From the NCBI GenBank assembly GCA_020848745.1, contig JADLHM010000021.1, forward strand, positions 1 to 64,000: 64,000 bases of DNA, read 5' to 3'. A program made the position numbers and the translations under genes. Source of the DNA: Deltaproteobacteria bacterium (lineage in GTDB: Bacteria; Desulfobacterota; Binatia; UTPRO1). Positions 41,943-50,863 of this stretch are shown in pieces. The number at the start of each line of letters is the position of its first letter. The stretch's first letter is position 1. The notes below the pieces were generated by a model. The model saw only the letters and a list, made by a program, of their open reading frames with translations, ran no database searches and was not told where the DNA came from.

Positions 41943-43697
41943 ATGACCGAGGACAATCACGAAACGCATGCCGGTGCAGCGGGAGGCGGCGAGGATTTCG
42001 GCCACCTCTTCGAGCAGAGCATGCGGGCGGTCCGACCCGGGGAGATCGTCAAGGGCCGCGTCGTCTTGGTCGCGCGCGATCACGTCACCGTCGACATCGG
42101 CTACAAGAGCGAAGGGCAGATCGGCATCCATGAGTTCCGCGATCGCGACGGACAGATCGGCGTCAAGGAAGGCGACGAGATCGACGTCTATTTCGAAGCC
42201 TCGGAGTCCGAGGACGGCGGCATCGTCCTCTCGCGGCAGAAGGCCGAGCAGCTGCGGGTGTGGAAGGACATCGAGCAAGCCTTCGAGGCGCAGGGCGCGA
42301 TCGAGGGCACGATCGTCGGCAAGGTGAAGGGCGGCCTGAAGGTCGACATCGGCGTCGCCGCGTTCCTGCCGGGCTCGCATGCGGATCTCCGTCCGGCCCG
42401 CAACCTCGATCGCTTCATCGGACAGCGCACGCGCTTCTCGATCCTCAAGTTCAACCGCTCACGCGGCAACGTCGTCGTCTCGCGCCGCGCCGTCATGGAG
42501 CGCGAGCGCATGTCGCTGAAGGGCGAGACGCTCAAGGTGCTCGAAGAAGGCGTGATCCTCGAGGGCACGGTGAAGAACATCACCGACTACGGCGCCTTCG
42601 TCGACCTCGGCGGCATCGACGGCCTGCTGCACATCACCGACATGTCGTGGGGCCGCATCGGCCATCCCTCGGAAGTGCTGAACGTCGCCGACAAGGTGCG
42701 GGTCGTCGTCCTCAAGTACGACCCCGAGCGCGAGCGCGTGTCCCTCGGCATGAAGCAGATCATGCCCGACCCGTGGCACACCGTGCACGAACGCTTCGCG
42801 CCCGGCATGAAGGTGCACGGCAAAGTCGTGAGCCTCACCGACTACGGTGCGTTCGTGGAGCTCGAGAAGGGGGTCGAGGGCCTGATCCACGTTTCCGAGA
42901 TGTCCTGGACGCGGCGGGTGAGCCACCCGTCGAAGGTCCTGAACCCTGGCGACGAGATCGACGTGGTCGTCCTCGACGTCGATCCCGCCAATCGCCGCAT
43001 CTCGCTCGGCTTGAAGCAGGCCGAGCCGAATCCCTGGGAGATGGTGAAGATCAACCATCCCGTCGGGAGCCACATCCAGGGCAAGGTGAAGAGCATCACG
43101 GACTTCGGGATCTTCGTCGGCGTCGACGAGGGGATCGACGGCCTCGTGCACGTCTCCGACCTGCACTGGACGAAGAAGGTCAAGCACCCGTCCGAGCTCT
43201 TCAAGAAGGGCGACGACGTCGAGGCGGTCGTGCTCGGCATCGACGTCGAGAACGAGCGGATCTCGCTCGGCATCAAGCAGCTCCAGGAGGATCCCTGGAA
43301 CGCGATGCCGTCGCGCTACCCCGTCGGCGGCAAGGTGAAGGGCGTCGTCACCAGCGTCACCGACTTCGGCGTCTTCGTCGAGCTGGAGGAGGGTCTCGAA
43401 GGCCTCATCCACGTGAGCCAGCTTTCCACCGAGCGCGTCGACAAGCCCTCGCAGGTCTTCTCGGTCGGCGACACGGTCGAAGCCGAGGTCACCAACGTCG
43501 ACCCGCGCGAGCGACGCATCGGCCTCAGCATCAAGGCGCTCAAGCGCAGCGAGGAGCGCGAAGAGGTCGACAGCTACCTCCGCCGCGAGCGGGAAAGCTC
43601 GAAGTTCTCCTTCGAGGACATCTTGAGCGAAGAGCTGCGCCTCGACCGTGACGAAGGCGACCGGCCCGCCAAGGCGAAGGGCACGTTCGAGAAGTAG
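41943..43697 (+). CDS. rpsA: 30S ribosomal protein S1
   Basis: This 584-aa protein has six S1 (OB-fold) repeats, beginning about residues 31, 118, 203, 288, 375 and 462: for example EIVKGRVVLVARDHVTVDIG, VILEGTVKNITDYGAFVDLG and GKVKGVVTSVTDFGVFVELE. Repeats 3 to 6 are most alike (each with FV and HVS), as usual for the mRNA-binding part, while 1 and 2 bind the ribosome. ATG 41943 is preceded by GGGGGTGAG; TTG at 41862 would give 27 more residues but has no support. The 77-bp leader before the ATG is long for this operon and could hold S1 autoregulation. sppA and ihfB follow. Confidence 0.96.
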   Translation: MTEDNHETHAGAAGGGEDFGHLFEQSMRAVRPGEIVKGRVVLVARDHVTVDIGYKSEGQIGIHEFRDRDGQIGVKEGDEIDVYFEASESEDGGIVLSRQKAEQLRVWKDIEQAFEAQGAIEGTIVGKVKGGLKVDIGVAAFLPGSHADLRPARNLDRFIGQRTRFSILKFNRSRGNVVVSRRAVMERERMSLKGETLKVLEEGVILEGTVKNITDYGAFVDLGGIDGLLHITDMSWGRIGHPSEVLNVADKVRVVVLKYDPERERVSLGMKQIMPDPWHTVHERFAPGMKVHGKVVSLTDYGAFVELEKGVEGLIHVSEMSWTRRVSHPSKVLNPGDEIDVVVLDVDPANRRISLGLKQAEPNPWEMVKINHPVGSHIQGKVKSITDFGIFVGVDEGIDGLVHVSDLHWTKKVKHPSELFKKGDDVEAVVLGIDVENERISLGIKQLQEDPWNAMPSRYPVGGKVKGVVTSVTDFGVFVELEEGLEGLIHVSQLSTERVDKPSQVFSVGDTVEAEVTNVDPRERRIGLSIKALKRSEEREEVDSYLRRERESSKFSFEDILSEELRLDRDEGDRPAKAKGTFEK

Positions 43698-43719
43698 CCC
43701 CCGGACCAACGGCGGTCAC

Positions 43720-44619
43720 ATGGCGCAAGGGCGTCCCATCGTGCGCGGGTTGATGGTGCTCTCCATCGCGGTCGTGATGTTCTTCGCCGCGGCGACCGCG
43801 CTGACGGTCGGCACCGACGGAAAGCTCGGGAACCTGCTATCGCTCGGCAGCAAGGTGGGCGTCGTCGAGGTGAAGGGGGTCATCAGCGAGAGCGACGACG
43901 TCGTCGATGCCCTCAAGCGCTTCGAGAAGAGCCCGGCGATCAAGGCGATCGTGGTCCGCATCGAGTCGCCGGGGGGCGGCGTCGCCCCCTCGCAGGAGAT
44001 CTACGACGCGATCCGCAAGGTGCGGGAGTCGAAGCCGGTCGTCGCCTCGATGGGCGGCGTCGCGGCCTCGGGCGGGTACTACATCGCGAGCGCGTGCGAC
44101 ACGATCGTCGCCAACCCCGGGACGCTCACCGGCTCGATCGGCGTCATCATGGAGCTCGGCAACGTCGAAGGCCTGCTGCAGAAGCTCGGCGTCCAGCCCG
44201 AGATCATCAAGGCGGGGGCCTACAAGGACATGGGCTCGCTGGTGCGTCCGATGACGGACGGCGAGCGCGGCCTCTTCCAGGAGATGCTCGACAGCGTGCA
44301 CACGCAGTTCATCACGGCGGTCGCGGCCGGGCGGGGGATGAACAAAGATCAGGTGCGAGCGCTCGCCGACGGCCGCATCTTCTCCGGCGAGCAGGCCAAG
44401 GTGGCCGGCCTGGTCGACGAGCTCGGAGGCTTCGAGGACGCGCTCGAGCTCGCCGCCTCGAAGGGGGGCATCGAAGGCGAGCCGCGCGTCACCGAGGCGC
44501 GCTCCAGCAAGGAGCCCTGGTGGTGGCGGCTGCTGTTCAACTTCGCGCCGATTCCGCCGTTTTCATCCTATCGCGCTTTCGGACTCCAAATCGTATACGA
44601 GGGCCCGTTTCTGCGCTGA
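43720..44619 (+). CDS. sppA: Signal peptide peptidase SppA, short single-domain form
   Basis: This 299-aa membrane-bound serine protease of family S49 has an N-terminal membrane anchor (GLMVLSIAVVMFFAAATAL). VGVVEVKGVISESDDVVDAL, VVRIESPGGGVAPSQEIYDA, the catalytic Ser in VASMGGVAASGGYYIASACD, TGSIGVIMELGNVEGLLQKL, and the catalytic Lys in IIKAGAYKDMGSLVRPMT complete a Ser-Lys dyad. The protein is half the length of E. coli SppA, as in most bacteria, and would act as a multimer on cleaved signal peptides. It lies between rpsA and ihfB, an arrangement seen in deltaproteobacteria. Confidence 0.95.
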   Translation: MAQGRPIVRGLMVLSIAVVMFFAAATALTVGTDGKLGNLLSLGSKVGVVEVKGVISESDDVVDALKRFEKSPAIKAIVVRIESPGGGVAPSQEIYDAIRKVRESKPVVASMGGVAASGGYYIASACDTIVANPGTLTGSIGVIMELGNVEGLLQKLGVQPEIIKAGAYKDMGSLVRPMTDGERGLFQEMLDSVHTQFITAVAAGRGMNKDQVRALADGRIFSGEQAKVAGLVDELGGFEDALELAASKGGIEGEPRVTEARSSKEPWWWRLLFNFAPIPPFSSYRAFGLQIVYEGPFLR

Positions 44620-44634
44620 AGCCGAGGAGGGAGC

Positions 44635-44988
44635 ATGACCACGAATCCGGCACCTGGAGGCGGTTCGATGACCAAGCGGGATCTCATCGACGAGGTCGTC
44701 AAGATCTACCCGCGCTTTTCGGGTCGCGACGCCGAGGTCATCGTCAACGCGGTGTTCGACAGTATGACCGAGGCCCTGGCGCGCGGCGAGCGCATCGAGA
44801 TCCGCGGGTTCGGAAGCTTCGTCGTCAAGCACCGCCAGGCCCGCGAGGGACGCAACCCCAAGACGGGCGCCGTCGTACCCGTCGCCGCGAAGCGGGTGCC
44901 GTTCTTCAAGGTCGGCAAGGAACTGAAGCTCCGCGTCGACGGCAAGCCGGTGCCCGAGAGCGAGCGCGAGGCGAGTCAGGGCGCCTGA
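44635..44988 (+). CDS. ihfB: Integration host factor beta / HU-family DNA-bending protein
   Basis: This 117-aa protein has the HU/IHF fold: MTKRDLIDEVVKIYPRFSGR, VIVNAVFDSMTEALARGERI, EIRGFGSFVVKHRQAREGRN, and PKTGAVVPVAAKRVPFFKVG, with the intercalating Pro in NPKTG. The region EIRGFGSF and the position after rpsA support IHF-beta. ATG 44635 has GAGGAGGGAGC upstream and adds 11 residues before the family start; ATG 44668 (MTKRD) is the family-like alternative. C-terminal residues after the fold are acidic (VPESEREAS). Confidence 0.93.
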   Translation: MTTNPAPGGGSMTKRDLIDEVVKIYPRFSGRDAEVIVNAVFDSMTEALARGERIEIRGFGSFVVKHRQAREGRNPKTGAVVPVAAKRVPFFKVGKELKLRVDGKPVPESEREASQGA

Positions 44989-45012
44989 CCAGCGGCCCCG
45001 CCCGGATCGTCG

Positions 45013-45489
45013 ATGGAGCGGCTCTGGGCCCCGTGGCGGATGCAGTACCTCGAGAACGCCGCGCCGTCGGGCTGCTTCTTCTGCGCCGCCGTCGCGGGCG
45101 ACGACGAGACAAGCCTGCTCGTGGTCGCGCGCGATGCGCACGCCGTCACGATGCTCAACAAGTTCCCCTACGGTCATGGCCACCTCCTGGTGGCCCCCCG
45201 CGAGCACGTAGCGCTCCCGGAGGATCTCGCCGACCCGGCGTACGCCGGCCTCATGCGCGCCGTCCGGCGCGCGGCGCGGGCGCTCTGGGCCGCGTTCGCT
45301 CCCGAGGGCATGAACGTCGGGATGAATCTCGGCCGTGCCGCCGGCGCCGGCGTCGCCGACCATTGCCACTGGCACCTCTTGCCGCGCTGGAACGGCGACA
45401 CCAACTTCATGCCGGTGATCGGTGACGTGAAGGTGATGTCCGAACACCTGGAAGCGACGCTGGCGCGGATCCGGGCGCACTACGCGTGA
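45013..45489 (+). CDS. HIT-family hydrolase (Ap4A phosphorylase-like)
   Basis: This 158-aa protein begins MERLWAPWRMQYLENA, typical of the HIT/Ap4A phosphorylase branch. It has a Cys pair CFFCAAVAG for zinc, LNKFPYGHGHLLVAPREHVA, and the histidine triad ADHCHWHLLPRWNGDTNFMP. It cleaves or phosphorolyses nucleotide-linked substrates such as diadenosine tetraphosphate. The gene is 24 bp after ihfB and its stop is overlapped by the GTG of eboA, so the ebo plus-strand block may be transcribed from here. Confidence 0.93.
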   Translation: MERLWAPWRMQYLENAAPSGCFFCAAVAGDDETSLLVVARDAHAVTMLNKFPYGHGHLLVAPREHVALPEDLADPAYAGLMRAVRRAARALWAAFAPEGMNVGMNLGRAAGAGVADHCHWHLLPRWNGDTNFMPVIGDVKVMSEHLEATLARIRAHYA

Positions 45490-46148
45490 GCGACCCGGCC
45501 GCAACGCTCGCCGCCCTCCTGGAACGACGCCGACCGGAAGCGTTCGCGACATGGCTCGCCGACGCCTCGCTCGGACCGGGCGCGCCCTTCGACCGCGGCG
45601 CCTTCGAGATCGCGTTCGCGGGCGCGGGACGCCGCTTCGGTGACGACGCCGTCGGCGCCGGGACGACGGTCAGCAGCGCCGGTCGGACGTGGTCGATCAC
45701 CGACTGGGGCCTCGATGAGGCGGCGCGCGCGCTCCTCGTCCTCCGGGGCGTCGCCGCGCTCCCGGCGGCCGAGCACCCGGGCTTGGTCGACGGCCTCTAT
45801 CGCGCCGGCGCGCTCCGCGAGCGCCGGGCCGTCCTCCGCGTGCTCGCGCTCCTCCCCGATCCGCCCCGCTTCTGCGCCATCGCCCTCGACGCCTGCCGCG
45901 CCAGCGCGCAGCCGATCTTCGAAGCGATCGCCTGCGAGAACCCGTATCCGGCGGCATGCTTCACGGAGCCGAGCTTCAATCAGATGGCCCTGAAAGCCGT
46001 CTTCACGGGCGTCGCCGTGGCCCGTATCCTGGACCTCGAGACGCGGCGAACCGCCGACCTCGCGCGCATGGCCGCCGCCTACGCCGACGAGCGCCGCGCC
46101 ACGGGTCGCCCGGTTCCGGCCGATCTCGCATTGCTCGGCGCGCCATGA
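45486..46148 (+). CDS. eboA: EboA-domain protein (ebo cluster)
   Basis: This 220-aa protein matches EboA in its size and pattern: GRTWSITDWGLDEAARALLV, HPGLVDGLYRAGALRERRAV, RFCAIALDACRASAQPIFEA and the highly conserved IACENPYPAACFTEPSFNQM and ALKAVFTGVAVARILDLETR. No catalytic motif is known. In the ebo cluster it acts with five other proteins in moving a metabolite across the inner membrane, as shown for a scytonemin precursor in Nostoc. The GTG overlaps the HIT gene (GTGA) and the stop overlaps eboB (ATGA). Confidence 0.9.
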   Translation: MSDPAATLAALLERRRPEAFATWLADASLGPGAPFDRGAFEIAFAGAGRRFGDDAVGAGTTVSSAGRTWSITDWGLDEAARALLVLRGVAALPAAEHPGLVDGLYRAGALRERRAVLRVLALLPDPPRFCAIALDACRASAQPIFEAIACENPYPAACFTEPSFNQMALKAVFTGVAVARILDLETRRTADLARMAAAYADERRATGRPVPADLALLGAP

Positions 46149-46993
46149 AGCTCTTCGACCCGCACATCCACATGACGTCGCGCACCACCGCCGACTACGA
46201 GGCGATGGCCGCGGCGGGCATCACCGCCGTCGTCGAGCCCGCGTTCTGGCTCGGGCAACCGCGCACCCACGTCGGCACCTTCGAGGACTACTTCGCCGCG
46301 CTCGTCGGCTGGGAGCCGTTCCGCGCGAGCCAGTTCGGAATCCGGCATTTCTGCACGCTCGCCTTGAACCCGAAGGAGGCGAACGACGAGCGCATCGCCG
46401 CCGGCGTCGTGGCGCTCCTGCCGCGCTATCTCGCGAAGGACGGCGTCGTCGCCGTCGGCGAGGTGGGCTACGACGAGCAGACGCCCGCCGAGGACCACTG
46501 GTTCGCCGAGCAGCTCGAGCTCGCCCGCCGCTTCGAGCTTCCCGCGCTCGTCCACACTCCCCACCGCGACAAGAAGCGCGGAACCGAGCGCAGCCTGGCG
46601 CTCGTCCGTGACCTCGGCTTTCCCGAGGAGCGCGTCCTCATCGATCACAACAACGAGGAGACGCTGCCGCTCGTGCTCCGCACCGGTTGCTGGGCCGGAC
46701 ATTCCATCTACCCGAACAGCAAGATGGACGAGCCGCGCATGGCGGCCCTGGTGCGGCAATACGGCAGCGAGCGCATCATCATCAACAGCGCGGCCGACTG
46801 GGGCATCAGCGATCCGCTCAAGGTGCCGAAGACGGTGGCGGTCATGCGCGCGCAGGGGATCCCCGAGGACGCGATCGCGACCATCGCGTGGCGGAACCCG
46901 GTGGCGTTCTTCGCGCAGAGCGGACGACTCGTCCTCGACGACGGCGCCGGGAGGACGGACGCGTTCGCGGGCAACACCGTCCGCCGCGGCTGA
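46145..46993 (+). CDS. eboB: TatD-like metal-dependent hydrolase EboB
   Basis: This 282-aa TIM-barrel amidohydrolase has the metal-site HxH in LFDPHIHMTSRTTADYEAMA, AVVEPAFWLGQPRTHVGTFE, FCTLALNPKEAND, VAVGEVGYDEQTPAEDHWFA with the bridging Glu, LVHTPHRDKKRG, LIDHNNEETLPLVL, and IINSAADWGISDPLKVPKTV. This combination is that of the EboB branch, not of DNase TatD. Substrate unknown. It follows eboA with ATGA overlap and precedes eboF after a 22-bp gap. Confidence 0.9.
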   Translation: MKLFDPHIHMTSRTTADYEAMAAAGITAVVEPAFWLGQPRTHVGTFEDYFAALVGWEPFRASQFGIRHFCTLALNPKEANDERIAAGVVALLPRYLAKDGVVAVGEVGYDEQTPAEDHWFAEQLELARRFELPALVHTPHRDKKRGTERSLALVRDLGFPEERVLIDHNNEETLPLVLRTGCWAGHSIYPNSKMDEPRMAALVRQYGSERIIINSAADWGISDPLKVPKTVAVMRAQGIPEDAIATIAWRNPVAFFAQSGRLVLDDGAGRTDAFAGNTVRRG

Positions 46994-47015
46994 AACACGC
47001 GGAGCGTCGGCGCGT

Positions 47016-48398
47016 ATGCATCGTACCGTCGTTCTGAACGTCGTCGGCCTGACTCCGGCGCTCCTCGGCGACGACACGCCGAACCTCACCGCGTTCGCGG
47101 CCGCGGGCCGCATGCGGCCGCTCGCGACCGTGCTTCCGGCGGTCACGTGCACGGTGCAATCGAGCATGGTGACGGGTACGCCGCCGCGCGACCACGGAGC
47201 CGTCGCCAACGGCTGGTACTTCCGCGACCTCGCCGAGATCTGGTTCTGGCGGCAGTCGAACCATCTCGTCGCCGGCGAGAAGATCTGGGAGACGGCGGCG
47301 CGGCGCGACCCCGCCTTCACCTGCGCCAAGCTGTTCTGGTGGTACAACATGTACAGCAGCGCGACCTGGTCGGTGACGCCGCGGCCGCTCTATCCCGCCG
47401 ACGGGCGCAAGCTTCCCGACGTCTACAGCACGCCGATCGAGCTGCGTGACGAGCTGCAGGCGAAGCTCGGTACGTTTCCGCTCTTCACGTTCTGGGGCCC
47501 GGGCACCGACATCGGGGCGAGCCGGTGGATCGCCGACTGCGCGCGCCACGTCTACGACACTCGCCGGCCGACCTTGACCCTCGCCTACCTGCCGCACCTC
47601 GACTACGTGCTGCAACGCCTCGGACCCGACGACCCGCGGGTCGCGAAGGACCTCCGCGAGATCGACGCGGTCTGCGGCGAGCTCATCGAGCATGTCCGCC
47701 GCGACGGCGCGCGCGTGATCGTGCTCTCCGAGTACGGCATCACCGAGGTGCGCGACGCGATCCACGTGAACCGCGCGCTCCGCGCCGCGGGGCTGCTGGC
47801 GATCAAGAACGAGCTCGGCCACGACATGCTCGACGCCGGCGCGTCGGAGGCCTTCGCGGTCGCGGATCACCAGCTCGCCCACGTCTACGTCCGGCGCTCG
47901 GAGCGCGTCTCCGAGGTTGAGCGCCTGCTGTCGGGCCTCGATGGCGTGGAGCGCGTGCTCGACGCCGACGGGAAGCGCGCCGCCGGCCTCGACCACCCGC
48001 GCTCCGGCGAGCTCGTCGCGGTCGCCGCGGCCGACCGCTGGTTCAGCTACTACTTCTGGCTCGACGACGCGCGCGCTCCCGACTACGCGCGCACCGTCGA
48101 CATCCATCGCAAGCCCGGATACGACCCCGTCGAGCTCTTCCTCGATCCGTCCCTCTGGCTACCGCAGCTCAAGGTGGGCTGGACCCTCGCGAAGAAAGCG
48201 GCCGGCTTCCGCTATCTGCTCGACGTGATTCCGCTCGACACCACGCTCGTGCGGGGATCGCACGGGCGGCTGCCCGGCGATCCCGACGCCGGGCCGCTCG
48301 TCATGACGAGCGAGCCCGACCTCCTTCCCGAGCGCCCGGCCGCAACCGACGTGAAGGATCTCGTCCTCCGCCACGTCTTCGATCCCGGGGCGACGTAG
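47016..48398 (+). CDS. eboF: Alkaline-phosphatase-superfamily protein EboF
   Basis: This 460-aa nucleotide pyrophosphatase/phosphodiesterase-like protein has the start VVLNVVGLTPALLGDDTPNL, a nucleophile Thr region LPAVTCTVQSSMVTGTPPRD, HGAVANGWYFRDLAEIWFWR, LFWWYNMYSSATWSVTPRPL, LAYLPHLDYVLQRLGPDDPR, and VIVLSEYGITEVRDAIHVNR. This pattern, including the WFWRQSN region, is typical of EboF. No signal peptide is visible. It ends 25 bp before the stop of the convergent GAF-domain gene. Confidence 0.9.
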   Translation: MHRTVVLNVVGLTPALLGDDTPNLTAFAAAGRMRPLATVLPAVTCTVQSSMVTGTPPRDHGAVANGWYFRDLAEIWFWRQSNHLVAGEKIWETAARRDPAFTCAKLFWWYNMYSSATWSVTPRPLYPADGRKLPDVYSTPIELRDELQAKLGTFPLFTFWGPGTDIGASRWIADCARHVYDTRRPTLTLAYLPHLDYVLQRLGPDDPRVAKDLREIDAVCGELIEHVRRDGARVIVLSEYGITEVRDAIHVNRALRAAGLLAIKNELGHDMLDAGASEAFAVADHQLAHVYVRRSERVSEVERLLSGLDGVERVLDADGKRAAGLDHPRSGELVAVAAADRWFSYYFWLDDARAPDYARTVDIHRKPGYDPVELFLDPSLWLPQLKVGWTLAKKAAGFRYLLDVIPLDTTLVRGSHGRLPGDPDAGPLVMTSEPDLLPERPAATDVKDLVLRHVFDPGAT

Positions 48399-48423
48399 AG
48401 CGGGCGGCGCGGCACCGGCGCGC

Positions 48424-48915
48424 CTACACTCCGGGTCGGTGCGCGTCGACGAAGGCCGCGCCGAGGACGCGGCCGAGCGCGGTCAGCCGGGCGGCCTCCT
48501 CGTCGGCGATCGCGCGCTCGCGCATCCAGCCGATGCCGAGGGTGCCGACGACGCGCGCGCCGTCGAGGATCGGAACGCAGAGCGATCCGCCGGCGCCGGT
48601 CGCCCTGGCGCCCGGGCGCGCGACGCCGCTCGTGTCCGTCTGCAGATTGCAGAGCGTCACCGGCCTCGCCGTCTGCGCCGCTTCACCCGCGATGCCCTTG
48701 CCGAGCGGAATCCGGCGGCTCGCCGCGAGCACGGGCGCGGGCAGGCCGGCGCTCGCGGCCACGAGGTGCAGGTGCTCGTCCGGGTCGAGGCGATGGATCG
48801 TACCGATCTCCGCACCGAAGTCTTCCTGAATCATCCGAAGGGCCGCGGCAAAGCGTGCGTCGTCGGAGCCGTCCGCGAGCGTGGCGCGGAGTCGTCGGTC
48901 GAGATCGTCGGGCAT
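48424..48915 (-). CDS. GAF-domain protein at the ebo locus
   Basis: This is about 163 aa. A single GAF domain spans nearly the whole protein: RFAAALRMIQEDFGAEIGTI, RRIPLGKGIAGEAAQTARPV, TLCNLQTDTSG, and GGSLCVPILDGARVVGTLGI. GAF domains bind small molecules or act as redox sensors; with no effector domain it may be a sensor subunit or an enzyme of the free methionine-R-sulfoxide reductase type, which has a similar size. I set the start at the ATG at 48915 (MPDDLDRRLRATL); GTG upstream at 48996 would overlap eboC. It is the last gene of the eboD-E-C block and not part of the usual ebo set. Confidence 0.8.
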   Translation of the reverse strand: MPDDLDRRLRATLADGSDDARFAAALRMIQEDFGAEIGTIHRLDPDEHLHLVAASAGLPAPVLAASRRIPLGKGIAGEAAQTARPVTLCNLQTDTSGVARPGARATGAGGSLCVPILDGARVVGTLGIGWMRERAIADEEAARLTALGRVLGAAFVDAHRPGV

Positions 48916-48938
48916 GGCTCTCGCTATCACGTCGACCG

Positions 48939-49652
48939 TCAGGTGCCAGAGACCCAGCGCTGCAGCGCGAGCGTCAGCCCGAACGCGACGACGCACGCCG
49001 CCGCCGCTCCGAGCTGACCCGTGCCCGCGATGGCGAGGCCGTCCACGAGCGCGATTCCCGCGATCAGCCGCGCGACGAGTCCCGGCCGCGCGCCGAGCGT
49101 CGCGTGACGCGCGACGGCGGTGAGGCCGACCAGATACGCGAACAGCACGACCGCCCAGCCGACGACCGCGACGCCGACGGTGCCCGTGAGCGTGGCCGCC
49201 GTCGTCACGTAGACGAGCACTCGACAGACTCCCATGAGCAGCGGCGCCAGCGGGTTGCCCTTGTGCCGGACGTCGTAAAGTACGATCCCGGCGGCGAGCG
49301 CCACGGCGGCGGCGACGCCCGGCAGCGCCGTGCCGAGAGCCGCCGTGCCCGTGACGGCGATGATCGCGAGCCCCGTCGCGAGGAGGCCGTATCCCGCGCC
49401 GAACACCTCGTGTGCCGGGACGAGCCCCGCCGGGATGGGCCGCTCCGGTCGCTCGCGCGCATCGCTCTCCCGGTCGAAGGCGTCGTTCAGGAACATGCCG
49501 CCGACGTAGAAGACCGAGCAGGCGAGAACGACCGCGCCGAGCGCCGGGCTCGCGAGCGACACCCCGGCGAGCGCCGCCGCGGCGAGGACGTTCGTCCAGA
49601 CCGTCGGCAGGTTCGAGACCCGCCCGAGACGGAGCGCCACGGCGAGCGTCAT
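48939..49652 (-). CDS. eboC: UbiA-like prenyltransferase EboC
   Basis: This 237-aa polytopic membrane protein has seven to eight hydrophobic helices and the UbiA aspartate motifs GGMFLNDAFDRESDARERPE and, later, VLYDVRHKGNPLAPLLMGVC. Together with its neighbours, the motif LRLGRVSNLPTVWTNVLAAA marks EboC. UbiA enzymes join a prenyl chain to an aromatic or polar acceptor; the ebo substrate is not known. The ATG overlaps the eboE stop (ATGA). Confidence 0.92.
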   Translation of the reverse strand: MTLAVALRLGRVSNLPTVWTNVLAAAALAGVSLASPALGAVVLACSVFYVGGMFLNDAFDRESDARERPERPIPAGLVPAHEVFGAGYGLLATGLAIIAVTGTAALGTALPGVAAAVALAAGIVLYDVRHKGNPLAPLLMGVCRVLVYVTTAATLTGTVGVAVVGWAVVLFAYLVGLTAVARHATLGARPGLVARLIAGIALVDGLAIAGTGQLGAAAACVVAFGLTLALQRWVSGT

Positions 49653-50863
49653 GCTCCGAGCCGATCCATGGTCCAGCAGAGTTCGCGTGCGACCGCCGTC
49701 GCGACCGATACGTCGCGGAACCCCGGGGGCAGGACGTCCCAGGTGTAGGTCTCGATCTCGAGGTGTCCCGCGTAGCCGTCGGCGGCCAGGCGGCGGAGGA
49801 GCGCCGCGGCCCACGCCCGCGTACTGCGGAGCACTCCCAGGTTCTCGCGGAAGAGGGGCACGTGGAAATGGACCCGCCATTCGCGCGGGCCCGGATCGGC
49901 CGGCGGCGCGGCGAGCGCGTCGGGCAGGTCGAGAAATCGGCGGAGCTCGGCGCCGCGCCGCTCCACGACCTGGTGCAGGTAGATGTCGTCCGCGAACGCC
50001 GCCAGCGCGGTGCGCGTCGCTCCGTCCGCGTCGCCCCCGAGCGTCGCCGTCATCCCGGCGCTCACCTGCACCTTCACGAGATCGATCTCCGCCGCGCGCA
50101 GCCGATCGATCGCCGCCTCGGGATCGGCGAACTCGACCGCCATGTGGCAGGCGTCGAAGCAGAGACCGAGATGACGGCGCAGCAGGTCAGCGCTCGCCGC
50201 CGGCGTTCTCCCCGTGTGCGCGGCGAGGCGCGCGGCGGCCGCGGCCGTCCAGAGGTGCGCGTGAAAGAACCCGACGGCGTCCTCGACCGTCTCGAGGAGG
50301 CACCACGGCTCGGGCTCGAGCGCGAGCCGCACCCACCGTCCCGTCTCCGCCTCGAGCGCGACGAGCCGCGCGACGTGGCGCACGAGAGCGTCGGCGATCG
50401 CGGCGCGATCCGCCGCACCCGGTGCGCTCGGTCGAAAGGCTCCGGGAACCGTACTGACGCTGCCATAGCGGCCGTGATCCTCCGGCAGGAGCGCCGCGAG
50501 CAGCGTCGCCAGCCGATCCGAGTAGGCGACGCGCCGCTCGTCGCGCCAATCCGGCTCGTACACGCGCTCCTTCACGCGCGTGCCGTGAAACGCGCCGTAG
50601 GGAAAGCCGTTCACCGTGAAGACGTACATCCCCTCGGCGGCAAGCCAGTTCCGCAGCGCCGCGAGCTCCGCCGGCTCCGCGAGCGCGTCCGCGGCGGCCG
50701 CGGAGAGGCGAAGGCCGATGCCGAACGAGCGGTCGGCGGCGACTGCACGCTTCACCGAGGTCACGTGGCGCTCCAGGTTCGCGCGCACCTCCGGCCAGGT
50801 CTCGCCGGGATGGATGTTGGTGCAGTACGTGAGGTGCGGCTCGCCGGGGATGGCGAGCTTCAC
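49649..50863 (-). CDS. eboE: Sugar-phosphate isomerase/epimerase-like protein EboE
   Basis: This 404-aa xylose-isomerase-type TIM barrel begins VKLAIPGEPHLTYCTNIHPG with ETWPEVRANLERHVTSVK, then FTVNGFPYGAFHGTRVKERV, YEPDWRDERRVAYSDRLATL, LALEPEPWCLLETVEDAVGF, LGLCFDACHMAVEFADPEAA, VKVQVSAGMTA, and a C-terminal FHVPLFRENLGVLRSTR and HLEIETYTWDVLPPGFRDVS. These are the hallmark segments of EboE, including the metal-site Glu and His. The GTG overlaps the eboD stop (GTGA). Confidence 0.93.
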   Translation of the reverse strand: MKLAIPGEPHLTYCTNIHPGETWPEVRANLERHVTSVKRAVAADRSFGIGLRLSAAAADALAEPAELAALRNWLAAEGMYVFTVNGFPYGAFHGTRVKERVYEPDWRDERRVAYSDRLATLLAALLPEDHGRYGSVSTVPGAFRPSAPGAADRAAIADALVRHVARLVALEAETGRWVRLALEPEPWCLLETVEDAVGFFHAHLWTAAAAARLAAHTGRTPAASADLLRRHLGLCFDACHMAVEFADPEAAIDRLRAAEIDLVKVQVSAGMTATLGGDADGATRTALAAFADDIYLHQVVERRGAELRRFLDLPDALAAPPADPGPREWRVHFHVPLFRENLGVLRSTRAWAAALLRRLAADGYAGHLEIETYTWDVLPPGFRDVSVATAVARELCWTMDRLGA

